Assembly: GCA_900018345.1 (NCBI GenBank)
Contig: FCNA01000023.1
Coordinates: 1-47,779 of the forward strand
DNA: 47,779 bases
From: Clostridiales bacterium CHKCI006
GTDB lineage: Bacteria; Bacillota_I; Bacilli_A; Erysipelotrichales; Coprobacillaceae
Direction of reading: 5' to 3'
The notes beneath the pieces were generated by a model that worked only from the letters and a program-made list of their open reading frames with translations, had not been told where the DNA came from and did not search any database. How positions within the stretch are numbered: position 1 is the stretch's first letter; each line of letters opens with the position of its first letter. The position numbers and the translations under genes are program-made. Below, piece after piece: positions 13,967-22,425 of the stretch.

Positions 13967-16603
13967 ATGGCTAAAAGAACGCGTAAAGAAGCGATTAGAA
14001 AAGAGCTTAAGAAAAAAGAAGCTTTAGCCAGCCAAAAAGAAGCCGTCAAAGAAGAACCGGTCATTGCCCCTGAAGAGGAACTGCCGGAAATAGAGACTTT
14101 TGAAGATATTGATGACGAGATTGATACGAGTCAGACAGTCGAGTATCAGAAAGTAGAACAGAAACGTAAGATCAGTTTTTCCGAAAGAGTGAAGAAACTG
14201 TTCATGAAAGAAAATAAGGTCTTACATTCCCTTGAACAGCGAGCAGATCAGATTCTGGCGCTGGAAGGACAGATGCGTGAATTAAAGGATGAGGATTTCC
14301 CGGTGCGTACGCAAGCCTTTAAAGAGCAGCTGGAGAATGGTAAGACATTGGATGATATCCTGGTCGAAGCATTTGCCCTGGCCAGAGAAGCGGCAAGACG
14401 TGTGTTGGGTCTGCATGCTTTCAAGGTTCAGCTGATGGGTGGAATTGCCTTACATCAGGGTGACATTGCCGAGATGAAGACCGGTGAAGGAAAGACCTTG
14501 ACCTCGATCTTCCCCGCATACCTCAATGCCTTGACGGGCAAAGGGGTACACATCGTGACGGTCAATGATTACCTGGCTGGACGTGACGCGGTAGAGAATG
14601 GACGTGTTTTTAAATTTTTAGGGCTTAGCGTAGGATTAAACAAGCGTGAGTTATCTAAAGCGGATAAACGTGCCCAGCATGCCTGCGATATTACGTATAC
14701 GACAAACTCAGAACTTGGTTTTGATTATCTGCGTGACAACATGGTCAAACATTATGAAGATAAGGTCTTAAGACCGTTGAACTACGCGATCGTCGATGAG
14801 GTCGACTCGATCCTGATCGATGAATCCCGTACGCCGCTGATCATCTCAGGTGGTGAAAAGAATACCGCCTCTTTATATATTGCCGCTGACCAGTTCGTAA
14901 AACGCCTGAAGGAAGAGACGGATTATGAGATCGATATTCAGACCCGTTCGATTACCTTGACCGAACATGGTATCCAGGAGGCTGAAAAAGCCTTTAAGTT
15001 AAAGAACCTTTATGATATTGAAAATACCCCATTGGTTCACCATATCAACCAGGCCTTAAGAGCCAACTATATCATGACCCGTGATGTAGAATATGTGGTT
15101 TCCAGTCCAAATGGACAGCCTGATCAGGCTGAGATCCTGATCGTCGATCAGTTTACCGGCCGTCTGATGCCGGGACGTCAGTATTCCGATGGTCTGCACC
15201 AGGCCATTGAAGCCAAGGAAGGGGTCCGCATCAAACAGGAAACCGTGACTTTGGCGACGATCACTTATCAGAACTTCTTCCGTCTCTTTAATAAGCTGGC
15301 CGGTATGACCGGTACGGCAAAGACCGAAGAAGAGGAGTTCCGCACCATCTACAACATGCGTGTTATTGAGATCCCAACCAACCGACCTGTTATCCGTGAG
15401 GATGCACCGGATATCGTTTATTCAACGAAAAAGGCGAAATTTAATGCCTTATGTGATGAGGTAGAACGCCGCCATCGCTATGGTCAGCCAATTTTGATCG
15501 GTACGATTGCCGTTGAGACAAGTGAGCTGGTCAGTCGCATGCTGACAAGCCGAGGCATTCGCCACAATGTCCTAAATGCGAAGAACCATGCCCGCGAGGC
15601 CGAGATCATCATGAAGGCCGGTGTGCGCGGAGCGGTCACGATCGCAACGAACATGGCCGGTCGTGGTACCGACATTAAATTAGGTCCGGGTGTTGCTGAG
15701 CTGGGCGGATTGGCGGTCCTGGGTTCTGAAAGACACGAATCCCGCCGTATCGATAATCAGCTGCGTGGACGTTCCGGTCGTCAGGGAGACCCTGGTTATT
15801 CGCGTTTCTATGTATCGTTTGAAGATGATCTGATGCAGCGCTTTGGTTCTGAGAGAGTGAAATCCATGGCCGGAAAGCTGGAAGATACACCCATCGAGTT
15901 TAAATCTGTTTCTAAGGCAATTGAAACAGCGCAAAAGCGCGTCGAAGGTCAGAACTTCGATACCCGTAAACAATTACTGCAGTACGATGATGTCATGCGT
16001 CAGCAGCGCGAGATCATGTATGCCGAACGTGATACGATCATGACGGAGCCGGATCTTTCTGAGATCGTCAAAACGATGTTCCAGTTGGCCATTGAAAAGG
16101 CCGTGACTTCCTATACGAAACAGGAAGGCAAGGAGAATGTGATCGATGTCGAAGGTGTCATGGCTTATGTCGCAAAGAACTTCATGTTATTTGCAACCTT
16201 AAATGCGAAGAATCCAAGCCTTGTCGAGAAAGATCCTGAACGCCTCAAACAGGCCTTATTGGCGGTTGTCTTCGATCAGTATCGTTCCCGTTTCAGACAG
16301 GATATGACGCTTGAACAGCGGACCGAGTATGAAAAGAATATTCTCTTGAGTGTGATCGATTATGCCTGGATCAACCATATCGATGCCATGAGCAAGCTGC
16401 GTACCGGTATTTACTTACGTGCTTATGCACAAAAAGATCCGTTAGCAGAATATACGGAAGAAGGTTTCTACATGTTTGAAGCCATGAACCAGCAGATTGC
16501 TTTTGATGTATCCAGCCGTATCATTCGGATGGGACTGCGCGATTTAAATGAAAACGTTGAGGAAATCGTCGGTCATCGTAATCTGGATCTGGATTTCCGC
16601 TAA
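13967..16603 (+). CDS. secA: Preprotein translocase ATPase SecA, with N-terminal extension and no zinc tail
   Basis: An 878-residue SecA motor that drives protein export through SecYEG. The canonical body starts near residue 68 (KLFMKENKVLHSLEQRADQIL). It shows MKTGEGKTLTS (Walker A, about 170), IVDEVDSILIDESRTPLIISGG, TGRLMPGRQYSDGLHQAIEAKEG, GRGTDIKLG and LRGRSGRQGDPG. Before it lies a 68-residue extension, Lys/Arg-rich at 1-30 and Glu/Asp-rich at 31-55. The protein ends HRNLDLDFR without the usual C-terminal CxC...C zinc motif. The ATG at 13967 has AAAGGAG 9 bases upstream; ATG 13949 lies before that site. It overlaps prfB by one base. Confidence 0.96.
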   Translation: MAKRTRKEAIRKELKKKEALASQKEAVKEEPVIAPEEELPEIETFEDIDDEIDTSQTVEYQKVEQKRKISFSERVKKLFMKENKVLHSLEQRADQILALEGQMRELKDEDFPVRTQAFKEQLENGKTLDDILVEAFALAREAARRVLGLHAFKVQLMGGIALHQGDIAEMKTGEGKTLTSIFPAYLNALTGKGVHIVTVNDYLAGRDAVENGRVFKFLGLSVGLNKRELSKADKRAQHACDITYTTNSELGFDYLRDNMVKHYEDKVLRPLNYAIVDEVDSILIDESRTPLIISGGEKNTASLYIAADQFVKRLKEETDYEIDIQTRSITLTEHGIQEAEKAFKLKNLYDIENTPLVHHINQALRANYIMTRDVEYVVSSPNGQPDQAEILIVDQFTGRLMPGRQYSDGLHQAIEAKEGVRIKQETVTLATITYQNFFRLFNKLAGMTGTAKTEEEEFRTIYNMRVIEIPTNRPVIREDAPDIVYSTKKAKFNALCDEVERRHRYGQPILIGTIAVETSELVSRMLTSRGIRHNVLNAKNHAREAEIIMKAGVRGAVTIATNMAGRGTDIKLGPGVAELGGLAVLGSERHESRRIDNQLRGRSGRQGDPGYSRFYVSFEDDLMQRFGSERVKSMAGKLEDTPIEFKSVSKAIETAQKRVEGQNFDTRKQLLQYDDVMRQQREIMYAERDTIMTEPDLSEIVKTMFQLAIEKAVTSYTKQEGKENVIDVEGVMAYVAKNFMLFATLNAKNPSLVEKDPERLKQALLAVVFDQYRSRFRQDMTLEQRTEYEKNILLSVIDYAWINHIDAMSKLRTGIYLRAYAQKDPLAEYTEEGFYMFEAMNQQIAFDVSSRIIRMGLRDLNENVEEIVGHRNLDLDFR

Positions 16604-17724
16604 TGGAACTGTATGAAATCAGAAATGGGCTTGAACAAGCCCATTTAACCATTCAGGAATTTCACCGTTCTTTAGGGATCGAACAAAAAGAACGAGAGAT
16701 CGAACGCTTAACGAATTTAAGCATGCAGGAAGACTTCTGGCAGGATCCTCAACGGGCCAGAAGCATTCTGGATGAAATGAATGGAATGAAAAAGATCGTT
16801 GATGAATTGAAGGGACTGGATGTGGATATCCAGAATCTGCTGGAGACAGATGAACTGTTAAAGCAAGAGAATGATCCTGAATTAATGATGCTCTTTGAAG
16901 AGGATTATACAACCTTTATGCAAAGGCTCGACGCTTTTGAAAAATCGACCCTGTTTGCCGGCCCATATGATAAAAATAATACCATTGTGGAGATCCATCC
17001 TGGAGCAGGTGGGACAGAATCCCAGGACTGGGCGAATATGTTGTTTAGAATGTATACCCGCTATGCGGAACAGAGCGGTTTTAGCGTGGAAGTGCTGGAT
17101 TATTTAGATGGTGAAGAAGCAGGCATCAAGTCTGTGACCTTCCTGGTGAAAGGCTATAATGCTTACGGGCATTTTAAGTCCGAGCGCGGGGTGCACCGTC
17201 TGGTACGTATTTCCCCTTTTGATGCGAATAAACGTCGCCATACTTCTTTTGCTAGTGTCGATGTGATGCCTGAGTTTAACCAGGACATCGAGATTGAAGT
17301 CAGAAGTGAAGATCTGCGTATTGACACGTATCGTTCCAGCGGCGCCGGTGGACAGCACATCAATAAAACAGATTCCGCTGTTCGTATTACCCATCTGCCT
17401 ACCGGTATCGTTGTTTCCTGTCAATCCCAGCGCTCGCAGATCCAAAACCGTGAGCAGGCGATGATCATGCTGAAAAGCAAGCTTTATCAGCTGCAGTTGT
17501 CGAAGCAGCAGGAAGAAATGCAGGAGATTCGTGGGGAGCAGAAGGAAATTGCCTGGGGCTCCCAGATCCGTTCCTATGTCTTCTGTCCATATACCTTAGT
17601 CAAGGACAACCGGACAGGCTATGAACAAAGCAATGTGCAGGCCGTGATGGATGGCGATCTGGACGGCTTTGTTTATGCGTATTTAAAATCATTAGTCAAA
17701 CAGGAAACCTCATCAGACAATTAA
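16603..17724 (+). CDS. prfB: Peptide chain release factor 2
   Basis: RF2, 373 residues, releasing peptides at UGA and UAA stops. The stop-recognition tripeptide SPF is in LVRISPFDANKRRHTSF (about 204-206) and the catalytic GGQ is in SSGAGGQHINKTD (about 250). Unlike many bacterial prfB genes it reads in one frame: codons 20-27 encode FHRSLGIE with no in-frame UGA, so the autoregulatory frameshift is absent. The start overlaps the secA stop by one base; this secA-prfB order is conserved in Firmicutes. A terminator hairpin holds its stop codon. Confidence 0.96.
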   Translation: MELYEIRNGLEQAHLTIQEFHRSLGIEQKEREIERLTNLSMQEDFWQDPQRARSILDEMNGMKKIVDELKGLDVDIQNLLETDELLKQENDPELMMLFEEDYTTFMQRLDAFEKSTLFAGPYDKNNTIVEIHPGAGGTESQDWANMLFRMYTRYAEQSGFSVEVLDYLDGEEAGIKSVTFLVKGYNAYGHFKSERGVHRLVRISPFDANKRRHTSFASVDVMPEFNQDIEIEVRSEDLRIDTYRSSGAGGQHINKTDSAVRITHLPTGIVVSCQSQRSQIQNREQAMIMLKSKLYQLQLSKQQEEMQEIRGEQKEIAWGSQIRSYVFCPYTLVKDNRTGYEQSNVQAVMDGDLDGFVYAYLKSLVKQETSSDN

Positions 17725-17743
17725 GCTGATGAGGTCTTTTTTT
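17708..17743 (+). terminator. Terminator containing the prfB stop
   Basis: CCTCATCAG (17708-17716) pairs with CTGATGAGG (17726-17734), followed by TC and seven T residues. The TAA stop (17722-17724) is in the loop. Confidence 0.88.
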
Positions 17744-18380
17744 AGTCCTGATAACGAATACGGATCGGCATGCGTACGATCTGTCGGATCTTGATGCAGC
17801 GAGCCAGTAAGATGATGAGAAGGATGATGCCCGTTAGGCCAAGGAAGAGAAGCGGATCGGTACTGTCAAGATAAAGCAGATAATTCCAGTCGCCTACTTT
17901 TATGGCATCGTAAAGCTGGAAATTGTAGCAAAGTAAGAAGCTGAAAACAAGGATGACTAGACAGATGATAAGGCTCTCCCCTAGTAGCATCTTCTTTAAC
18001 TGTCGGCGTGTCATGCCTACACTCAATAGCTGATTCCATTGTTTGGTCGTTCGATCCATGTCGCGAAGTAAAAACTGGTAGACAAGCATGGCTATGATCA
18101 GGGCATATGCAATGAGTCTGAAGGAGAGCTGAATGTTTGTCTGCTGAATATTATAGGTGCTGTAGAGCTGCTCACGTGCCTGATCGATCAGCACCGCTTC
18201 AGGCTGATCATGAAGCGCATTGTAGAGGGTGTGGGTGACCGATGGATAATAGGATGGATCCTCCAAAAAACCGATATAAGTGGTCTGTTGGTAGGTAAGT
18301 TGAAGGGCATCCTGATAACGTGCAATAAAGGCGGGCGAAACAATGAGTGTATAGGATGCTGACTTATCGTTTTGATACAC
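17742..18380 (-). pseudogene. FtsX-like ABC permease, 5'-truncated remnant
   Basis: The reading frame encodes about 210 residues that match only the C-terminal half of an FtsX/MacB-like permease: an extracellular stretch, then three membrane segments (FRLIAYALIIAMLVYQFLL, SLIICLVILVFSFLLCY, LLFLGLTGIILLIILL) with the cytoplasmic loop QLLSVGMTRRQLKKMLLGES between the first two. The N-terminal membrane segment and most of the extracellular domain are missing, no ribosome binding site precedes the only possible start (GTG at 18380), and no ATPase gene is nearby. The 5' end runs antisense into the DAK-like gene, so a deletion or rearrangement joined the two near 18345-18360. Confidence 0.6.
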
Positions 18381-18607
18381 AGTTATTGATCGAGGGACAT
18401 GATTTAGACGAAGCCATCATCAGCGATTATATCACAAAGCATATCGAAGGGGATTGCCTGTTAGCGGTAGGCGATGATGAATTGATCAAGATTCATTTTC
18501 ATACCAATACGCCTTGGAAGGTATTGGAATATGCTGCCAGTCTGGGTGATATCTTTGATGTTGTCGTGGAAAACATGGAGCGTCAGGCAGCCGGTCAAAA
18601 AGGTTAA
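18356..18607 (+). CDS. Small DAK/FakA-C-terminal-like protein (possibly 5'-truncated)
   Basis: An 83-residue protein resembling short stand-alone proteins annotated as 'kinase to dihydroxyacetone kinase' and the C-terminal domain of FakA/YloV. The core motifs are YRFDTQLLIEG, GDCLLAVGDDELIKIHFHTN and VVVENMERQAAG. It has no kinase active site of its own. ATG 18356 is chosen from homology; GTG 18347 is in frame, and a TGA at 18344 closes the frame. No good ribosome binding site or promoter is seen, and the truncated permease abuts on the other strand, so the gene may have lost its 5' signals in a rearrangement. Confidence 0.6.
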   Translation: MLTYRFDTQLLIEGHDLDEAIISDYITKHIEGDCLLAVGDDELIKIHFHTNTPWKVLEYAASLGDIFDVVVENMERQAAGQKG

Positions 18608-18610
18608 AAG

Positions 18611-18659
18611 GAAAATCCCTATGAGGTCGTTAAGGCGTTCATTTCGACTTCATAGGGAT
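18611..18659 (-). terminator. Terminator of the GH25 gene, formed partly by its last codons
   Basis: ATCCCTATGAGGTCG (18615-18629) and CGACTTCATAGGGAT (18645-18659) form a 15-pair stem with one G-U pair. On the minus strand it is followed by TTTT. The stop codon (18619-18621) lies in the stem. Confidence 0.65.
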
Positions 18660-19401
18660 AATCTTTATATGCAATATTGACATCGACATTGCCACTGATG
18701 CCGTCGATGCGTCCTTTAGAGCTGTATTGCCACATGCCATATTCGCCCTGATATTGGTTGAGATCGGTATAACTGGCAATCCAGATTTCATAGTCTTCCA
18801 GCTGTTTTGTATCGAGCTTGGTTTCTAACCAATACTGATTGGCATAAAGCCCGGCTTCATAACCGGCTTCCTCCAGACGGGAAAGAAAAGTCAGCGCAAT
18901 GTCTGTGCGTTCCTGGGTGGTAAGACTGAGCTGCGCATCATCTTCCATATCATAATAGACAGGGTAATCCCACTCATATTGATCCAGGATGGAAATAAAG
19001 AGGTCCGCCTCCCAGTTAGCTTCTTCCACGCTCATGGCATGCGAATAATGGTAGGCACCGACATCCAGACCAGCAGCTTTGGCTCCCGCTAAATGCTCAG
19101 CCAGCCGACGGTCCTGATTTTCCGTAGACCAGCCGTAACTGGTACGGATGATGGCAAAGCTATAGCCTTGTTGGGCAACACGTTGCCAATCGATCGGTTT
19201 TTGCCAGACAGAGACATCGATTCCCTTGGCATAAGCCGTCAGATCGAGGTTTGTCTTAGGCAGGCTGCTGTCATTTAAACCACGCTGGCTTTGACCGATG
19301 CTGTAGATACCAAAGAGAAGCAGGAACATCAGACCGACAGCCGTGAGCTCCAGGGCTTTTTTAATTTTCTTTTTTAAGCGACGTCGTTTCTTTTTTGCCA
19401 T
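18619..19401 (-). CDS. Membrane-anchored GH25 lysozyme/muramidase
   Basis: A 260-residue protein with a very basic N-terminus (MAKKKRRRLKKKIKK), one membrane segment (about 18-37) and an extracellular GH25 domain. GIDVSVWQ, FAIIRTSYGW, VGAYHYSHA, YYDMEDD (catalytic acids), ANQYWLE and WQYSSKGRIDGISGNVDVNIAY are characteristic. It would cleave the MurNAc-GlcNAc bond of peptidoglycan while tethered to the membrane, so a role in wall remodelling is likely. The start at 19401 has AAGGAGG 8 bases upstream. It is monocistronic, on the opposite strand to the preceding small gene. Confidence 0.92.
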   Translation of the reverse strand: MAKKKRRRLKKKIKKALELTAVGLMFLLLFGIYSIGQSQRGLNDSSLPKTNLDLTAYAKGIDVSVWQKPIDWQRVAQQGYSFAIIRTSYGWSTENQDRRLAEHLAGAKAAGLDVGAYHYSHAMSVEEANWEADLFISILDQYEWDYPVYYDMEDDAQLSLTTQERTDIALTFLSRLEEAGYEAGLYANQYWLETKLDTKQLEDYEIWIASYTDLNQYQGEYGMWQYSSKGRIDGISGNVDVNIAYKDYPYEVEMNALTTS

Positions 19402-19465
19402 TTTTCGACCTCCTTTACTTAGTTCTATTATAAACAAATTAGCTGGAAATGGAAAATAATGTAAT

Positions 19466-19490
19466 CAAAAACTGCCTGATGATTAGGCAG
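19466..19490 (-). terminator. Terminator of the five-gene minus-strand operon
   Basis: On the minus strand CTGCCT pairs with AGGCAG (19485-19490 with 19472-19477) and five T residues follow. The stop codon of the YcxB-like gene (19483-19485) lies within the hairpin. Confidence 0.7.
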
Positions 19491-19977
19491 CTTGTACTTC
19501 CGCTTTGATTTTTTTGATTTGTTCCTTGGTCAGCAGATGGGCTGGGATAACCAAATGGCCGCCATCTAAATAATAGAGAACACAGGCACCGTTATAAAGT
19601 TTATAGACTTTGCCTCCCTTATAAGCCAGACGATGGTTTTGATCATTGAGACGTACGAGCGCACTGTTGCGATCAAAACGCACCTTGAAATGTCCTAGGG
19701 TGAACTCAGGATGTTTTTTCAGTGTTTTGCGCGTATCAAAATAGGTGATCCCATAAGCACAAAGCAGGCTGATAAAAAAGATGGGGAAAAAGGCCATGAT
19801 GATCCCCTCCAGTGCGCCAAGAAAGGCAATCTGATTACTAATGCTTGAAAATGCCGCCGTAAAAAGCAGCATAAAAGCCAAAACGATCAAATAGAGCTTG
19901 ATATAATACATGCCAACAACCTGTATATATGTTTTTCTAAACAGTTTTGGATCTAACTGATATTCAACTTGAATCAT
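19483..19977 (-). CDS. YcxB-like small membrane protein
   Basis: A 164-residue protein with two strong membrane segments (YYIKLYLIVLAFMLLFTAAF and GIIMAFFPIFFISLLCAYGIT) followed by a soluble domain containing HPEFTLGHFKVRFD and KGGKVYKLYNGACVLYYLDGGHLVIPAHLLT. This layout resembles YcxB-like proteins of unknown function. The ATG overlaps the kinase stop in an ATGA arrangement, with GGGAGGAA before it, so it is translationally coupled. It is the last gene of the minus-strand operon. Confidence 0.7.
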   Translation of the reverse strand: MIQVEYQLDPKLFRKTYIQVVGMYYIKLYLIVLAFMLLFTAAFSSISNQIAFLGALEGIIMAFFPIFFISLLCAYGITYFDTRKTLKKHPEFTLGHFKVRFDRNSALVRLNDQNHRLAYKGGKVYKLYNGACVLYYLDGGHLVIPAHLLTKEQIKKIKAEVQAA

Positions 19978-20879
19978 TTTTCTTCCTCCCATTGAATGTG
20001 TTGATATTGTGTGGTGGACAGTGTGCTGCCACGGGTCTGGACGATCGCTCGCGCATATTGATTGGCTCTGGCAATCGCTTTAGGCCAAGGCTGCTTGAGA
20101 TAGAGCTGACCCATCAACATGCCGATATGACCATCACCAGCACCAATGGTATCGACGGGATGATCGACAGGCGCTGTCTTAGCCCAATGTGTTTTGCCAT
20201 CATGAAAGCAGGCCCCATTTTTTCCCAACGTCACCACCACAGGTCGGCCTGTCTTCTGATAAAGCAAGGGCATCGCTATGGATAGATCGGTTGTTTGCGC
20301 TGCCCAGCAGGCTTCACTCTCATTGAGGTGCAGGATGGGAGACAGGGCATAGAGTCTCTCCAATCTGTCCCTTGGAATGTGGCTGATGCGAGGACCGGGT
20401 GCGAAAAAAAGCGGGGTGTCACCGGTTTGACTGAGATAGTCGATCAACAGGTCACCGCTATTTTCTTCGATTTCCAGGCCGGAGACATAAATGGCCGCAA
20501 AATGTTCCTTTTTGAGAGCGTCGAGATCTTCGACAGTATAGCGATATTCTGTTCCATGCTCGCTCATAAAGGTGCGTTCACCGTTTTTCTCGACCAGGCA
20601 ATAACAGCAGCCATTCTTTTGGTCGCGCAGGATCGGCGTAGGCAGTTGCTGTTGTTGAAAGGTATCGTAGACAAGCTTGCCATAAGGTCCAGTACCGATC
20701 GGACTGTAAAGCAAATAAGGCAGACCAAGCTGGCAGGCAGCCTGACTGGCATTATAAGCACAACCGCCGACTTGCCAGCTCGATTGGTGTACTGCCAGGT
20801 CTTCACCGGTTGTTGGCAGATGGTCGATATTGATAATGACATCTACGCATGTCGCGCCCAAAAAGAGAATTCGCTCCAT
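19974..20879 (-). CDS. PfkB/ribokinase-family carbohydrate kinase
   Basis: A 301-residue kinase with the family signatures: N-terminal LGATCVDVIINIDHLP, substrate-binding VGGCAYNASQAACQLGL, and the anion-hole/base motif DTIGAGDGHIGMLMG near 245-258, in which the catalytic Asp is the D of GAGD. It would phosphorylate a sugar or nucleoside with ATP; the substrate is not evident. GHIG replaces the more common AFxG after GAGD. AGGTGAG precedes the ATG. It lies between the patatin and YcxB-like genes in the same orientation and is coupled to the latter. Confidence 0.9.
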   Translation of the reverse strand: MERILFLGATCVDVIINIDHLPTTGEDLAVHQSSWQVGGCAYNASQAACQLGLPYLLYSPIGTGPYGKLVYDTFQQQQLPTPILRDQKNGCCYCLVEKNGERTFMSEHGTEYRYTVEDLDALKKEHFAAIYVSGLEIEENSGDLLIDYLSQTGDTPLFFAPGPRISHIPRDRLERLYALSPILHLNESEACWAAQTTDLSIAMPLLYQKTGRPVVVTLGKNGACFHDGKTHWAKTAPVDHPVDTIGAGDGHIGMLMGQLYLKQPWPKAIARANQYARAIVQTRGSTLSTTQYQHIQWEEEK

Positions 20880-20932
20880 TGTCTCACCTCACCTTTTTCC
20901 ATTCTATCATTTTTAGTGGCAAATGAAAAGAA

Positions 20933-21778
20933 TTAGTCGTCTTCTGTCAGCAGCTGCCTGATCTTATCCATTCTGGCCATGGCCAGATCATAGCCTTCCT
21001 GATAGCTGTTTTTTAAAGTGGCAAGATCACTTTCAAAGCTGTTTAAGGGATGGCTGGGTCTTAAGACAATCGCCTTTCCTTCTTCTTCCAGCCTGGCAAT
21101 CTGTGTCAGTGTGGCATTATAGCGCAAATGCCGGTCCAGCAGCTTCTGACTGAAGGCAGGATAGTGGTGTTTCATGATACGAGCCATGACCCGATTGCCT
21201 TTCTGTAGTTTTTTTTGATAGCCAAGAGGCTGGGTCAGGACAATGAGATGGCGACGGTTGCCGTCATCGATTGCTTTTTGAATCGGGATGGAATCCGCGA
21301 TCCCGCCATCATAATAGACCTTCCCTTCATAGTGACAGCTGGGAAAGACTCCGGGGATGGAACAGGTTGCCTGGCAGAGTGTGTTTTGGGCATCGATCTT
21401 CTTGCCATCAAGATACTCGGCCTCGCCTGTATGCAGATTCGTCACACCTACCCAAAATTGTCCTGGATATTGCTGGAAAGTCGTATAATCAAAGGGAATC
21501 AGTTCATTGGGAATCGTCTGGAAGACAAAGCGAATGCCAAAAGGCGAATGGTCAGTGACCATGTTGCGCATAGAAAGATAACGCGGATCATTGCGGTAGC
21601 GCATGAGGATCTCCAAATTGCGTCCTTTCTGACGGGAGGCATAGGAGAAACCATCCGTGATCCCAGCCGAAACACCGATGATGTAAGGCAGCATGATCTC
21701 TGCATCCAATAAGGCATCCATCACACCGCAGGAAAAAATAGGGCGGAAAGTACCGCCCTCAAGAACTAAACTAGTCAT
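20933..21778 (-). CDS. Patatin-like phospholipase (YjjU-type)
   Basis: A 281-residue patatin-fold hydrolase acting on acyl esters through a Ser-Asp dyad. LVLEGGTFRPIFSCGVMDALL is the oxyanion-hole region, GVSAG in IIGVSAGITDGFSYAS carries the nucleophile Ser, and YYDGGIADSIPI carries the Asp (DGG). The family resembles E. coli YjjU and related proteins. There is no signal peptide, so it is cytoplasmic or peripheral. AAGGAGA precedes the ATG, and the LytTR gene ends 14 bases upstream, indicating a shared transcript. Confidence 0.9.
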   Translation of the reverse strand: MTSLVLEGGTFRPIFSCGVMDALLDAEIMLPYIIGVSAGITDGFSYASRQKGRNLEILMRYRNDPRYLSMRNMVTDHSPFGIRFVFQTIPNELIPFDYTTFQQYPGQFWVGVTNLHTGEAEYLDGKKIDAQNTLCQATCSIPGVFPSCHYEGKVYYDGGIADSIPIQKAIDDGNRRHLIVLTQPLGYQKKLQKGNRVMARIMKHHYPAFSQKLLDRHLRYNATLTQIARLEEEGKAIVLRPSHPLNSFESDLATLKNSYQEGYDLAMARMDKIRQLLTEDD

Positions 21779-21792
21779 ATCATGTCTCCTTT

Positions 21793-22425
21793 CTAGAGAT
21801 CGATCACGGCAAGCGCCTGTTGATAGGCCCGCCCGATCGGCAGACGGGATCGATCCTGTAGGATCAGTTCTTCTAGGGTTCGATCCATAATAAAACGTTT
21901 ATTGACAAGGTAGGATTTATGACAGCGAATGAAGCCATCGTTTTTAAGCTTTTCGGTCAGCTGACTGATATTTTCACGCAGTGTATAAGTGCCTACCATG
22001 GTATGAATCGTTAAATAATGTCGATAGGATTCGATGTAAACGATACTTTGGATACGTAAACGGATCCGTGAACGTCCAGCTTTGATATCCAGCATCCGGA
22101 AATTTTCATCCAGATAATTTTGGAAGGTCTCCAGGCAACGCTGCCAGTCTGCTTCCAGCTCCTTTTCACGCAGATAGTAAAAAGGGCGCAGAGGCATCAG
22201 ATTAAAGATCGCCTGTTCGTTACCGATAAAGATCATGAGCGCCTGAGGATAGTCGTGGCGCAGCTGCAAAAGATCCAGTTTAGAAGCGACATCCAGGATC
22301 ATCAGAAAATAGTGGCTGGATTGAATTTCATGATCGATCTGAACCTCGAGTTCGTGAGCGGTCAAACATTGTTTTAAGTCGGGTTCAAGGCGGGAAGCGT
22401 GAGCAGTATGTATAAAGAGATTCAT
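21793..22425 (-). CDS. LytTR-domain transcriptional regulator with degenerate receiver
   Basis: A 210-residue protein. The C-terminal 100 residues are a LytTR DNA-binding domain (RIQSIVYIESYRHYLTIHT, YTLRENISQLTEKL, FIRCHKSYLVNKRFI). The N-terminal part resembles a shortened receiver: D45 in FLMILDVAS could be the phospho-acceptor, but the acidic pair at the start of a receiver is missing and the usual Thr/Lys positions are unclear. It may be phosphorylation-independent. No histidine kinase is adjacent; a membrane protein gene overlaps it by 4 bases upstream (ATGA), a layout seen for LytTR regulators controlled by a partner membrane protein. Confidence 0.85.
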   Translation of the reverse strand: MNLFIHTAHASRLEPDLKQCLTAHELEVQIDHEIQSSHYFLMILDVASKLDLLQLRHDYPQALMIFIGNEQAIFNLMPLRPFYYLREKELEADWQRCLETFQNYLDENFRMLDIKAGRSRIRLRIQSIVYIESYRHYLTIHTMVGTYTLRENISQLTEKLKNDGFIRCHKSYLVNKRFIMDRTLEELILQDRSRLPIGRAYQQALAVIDL

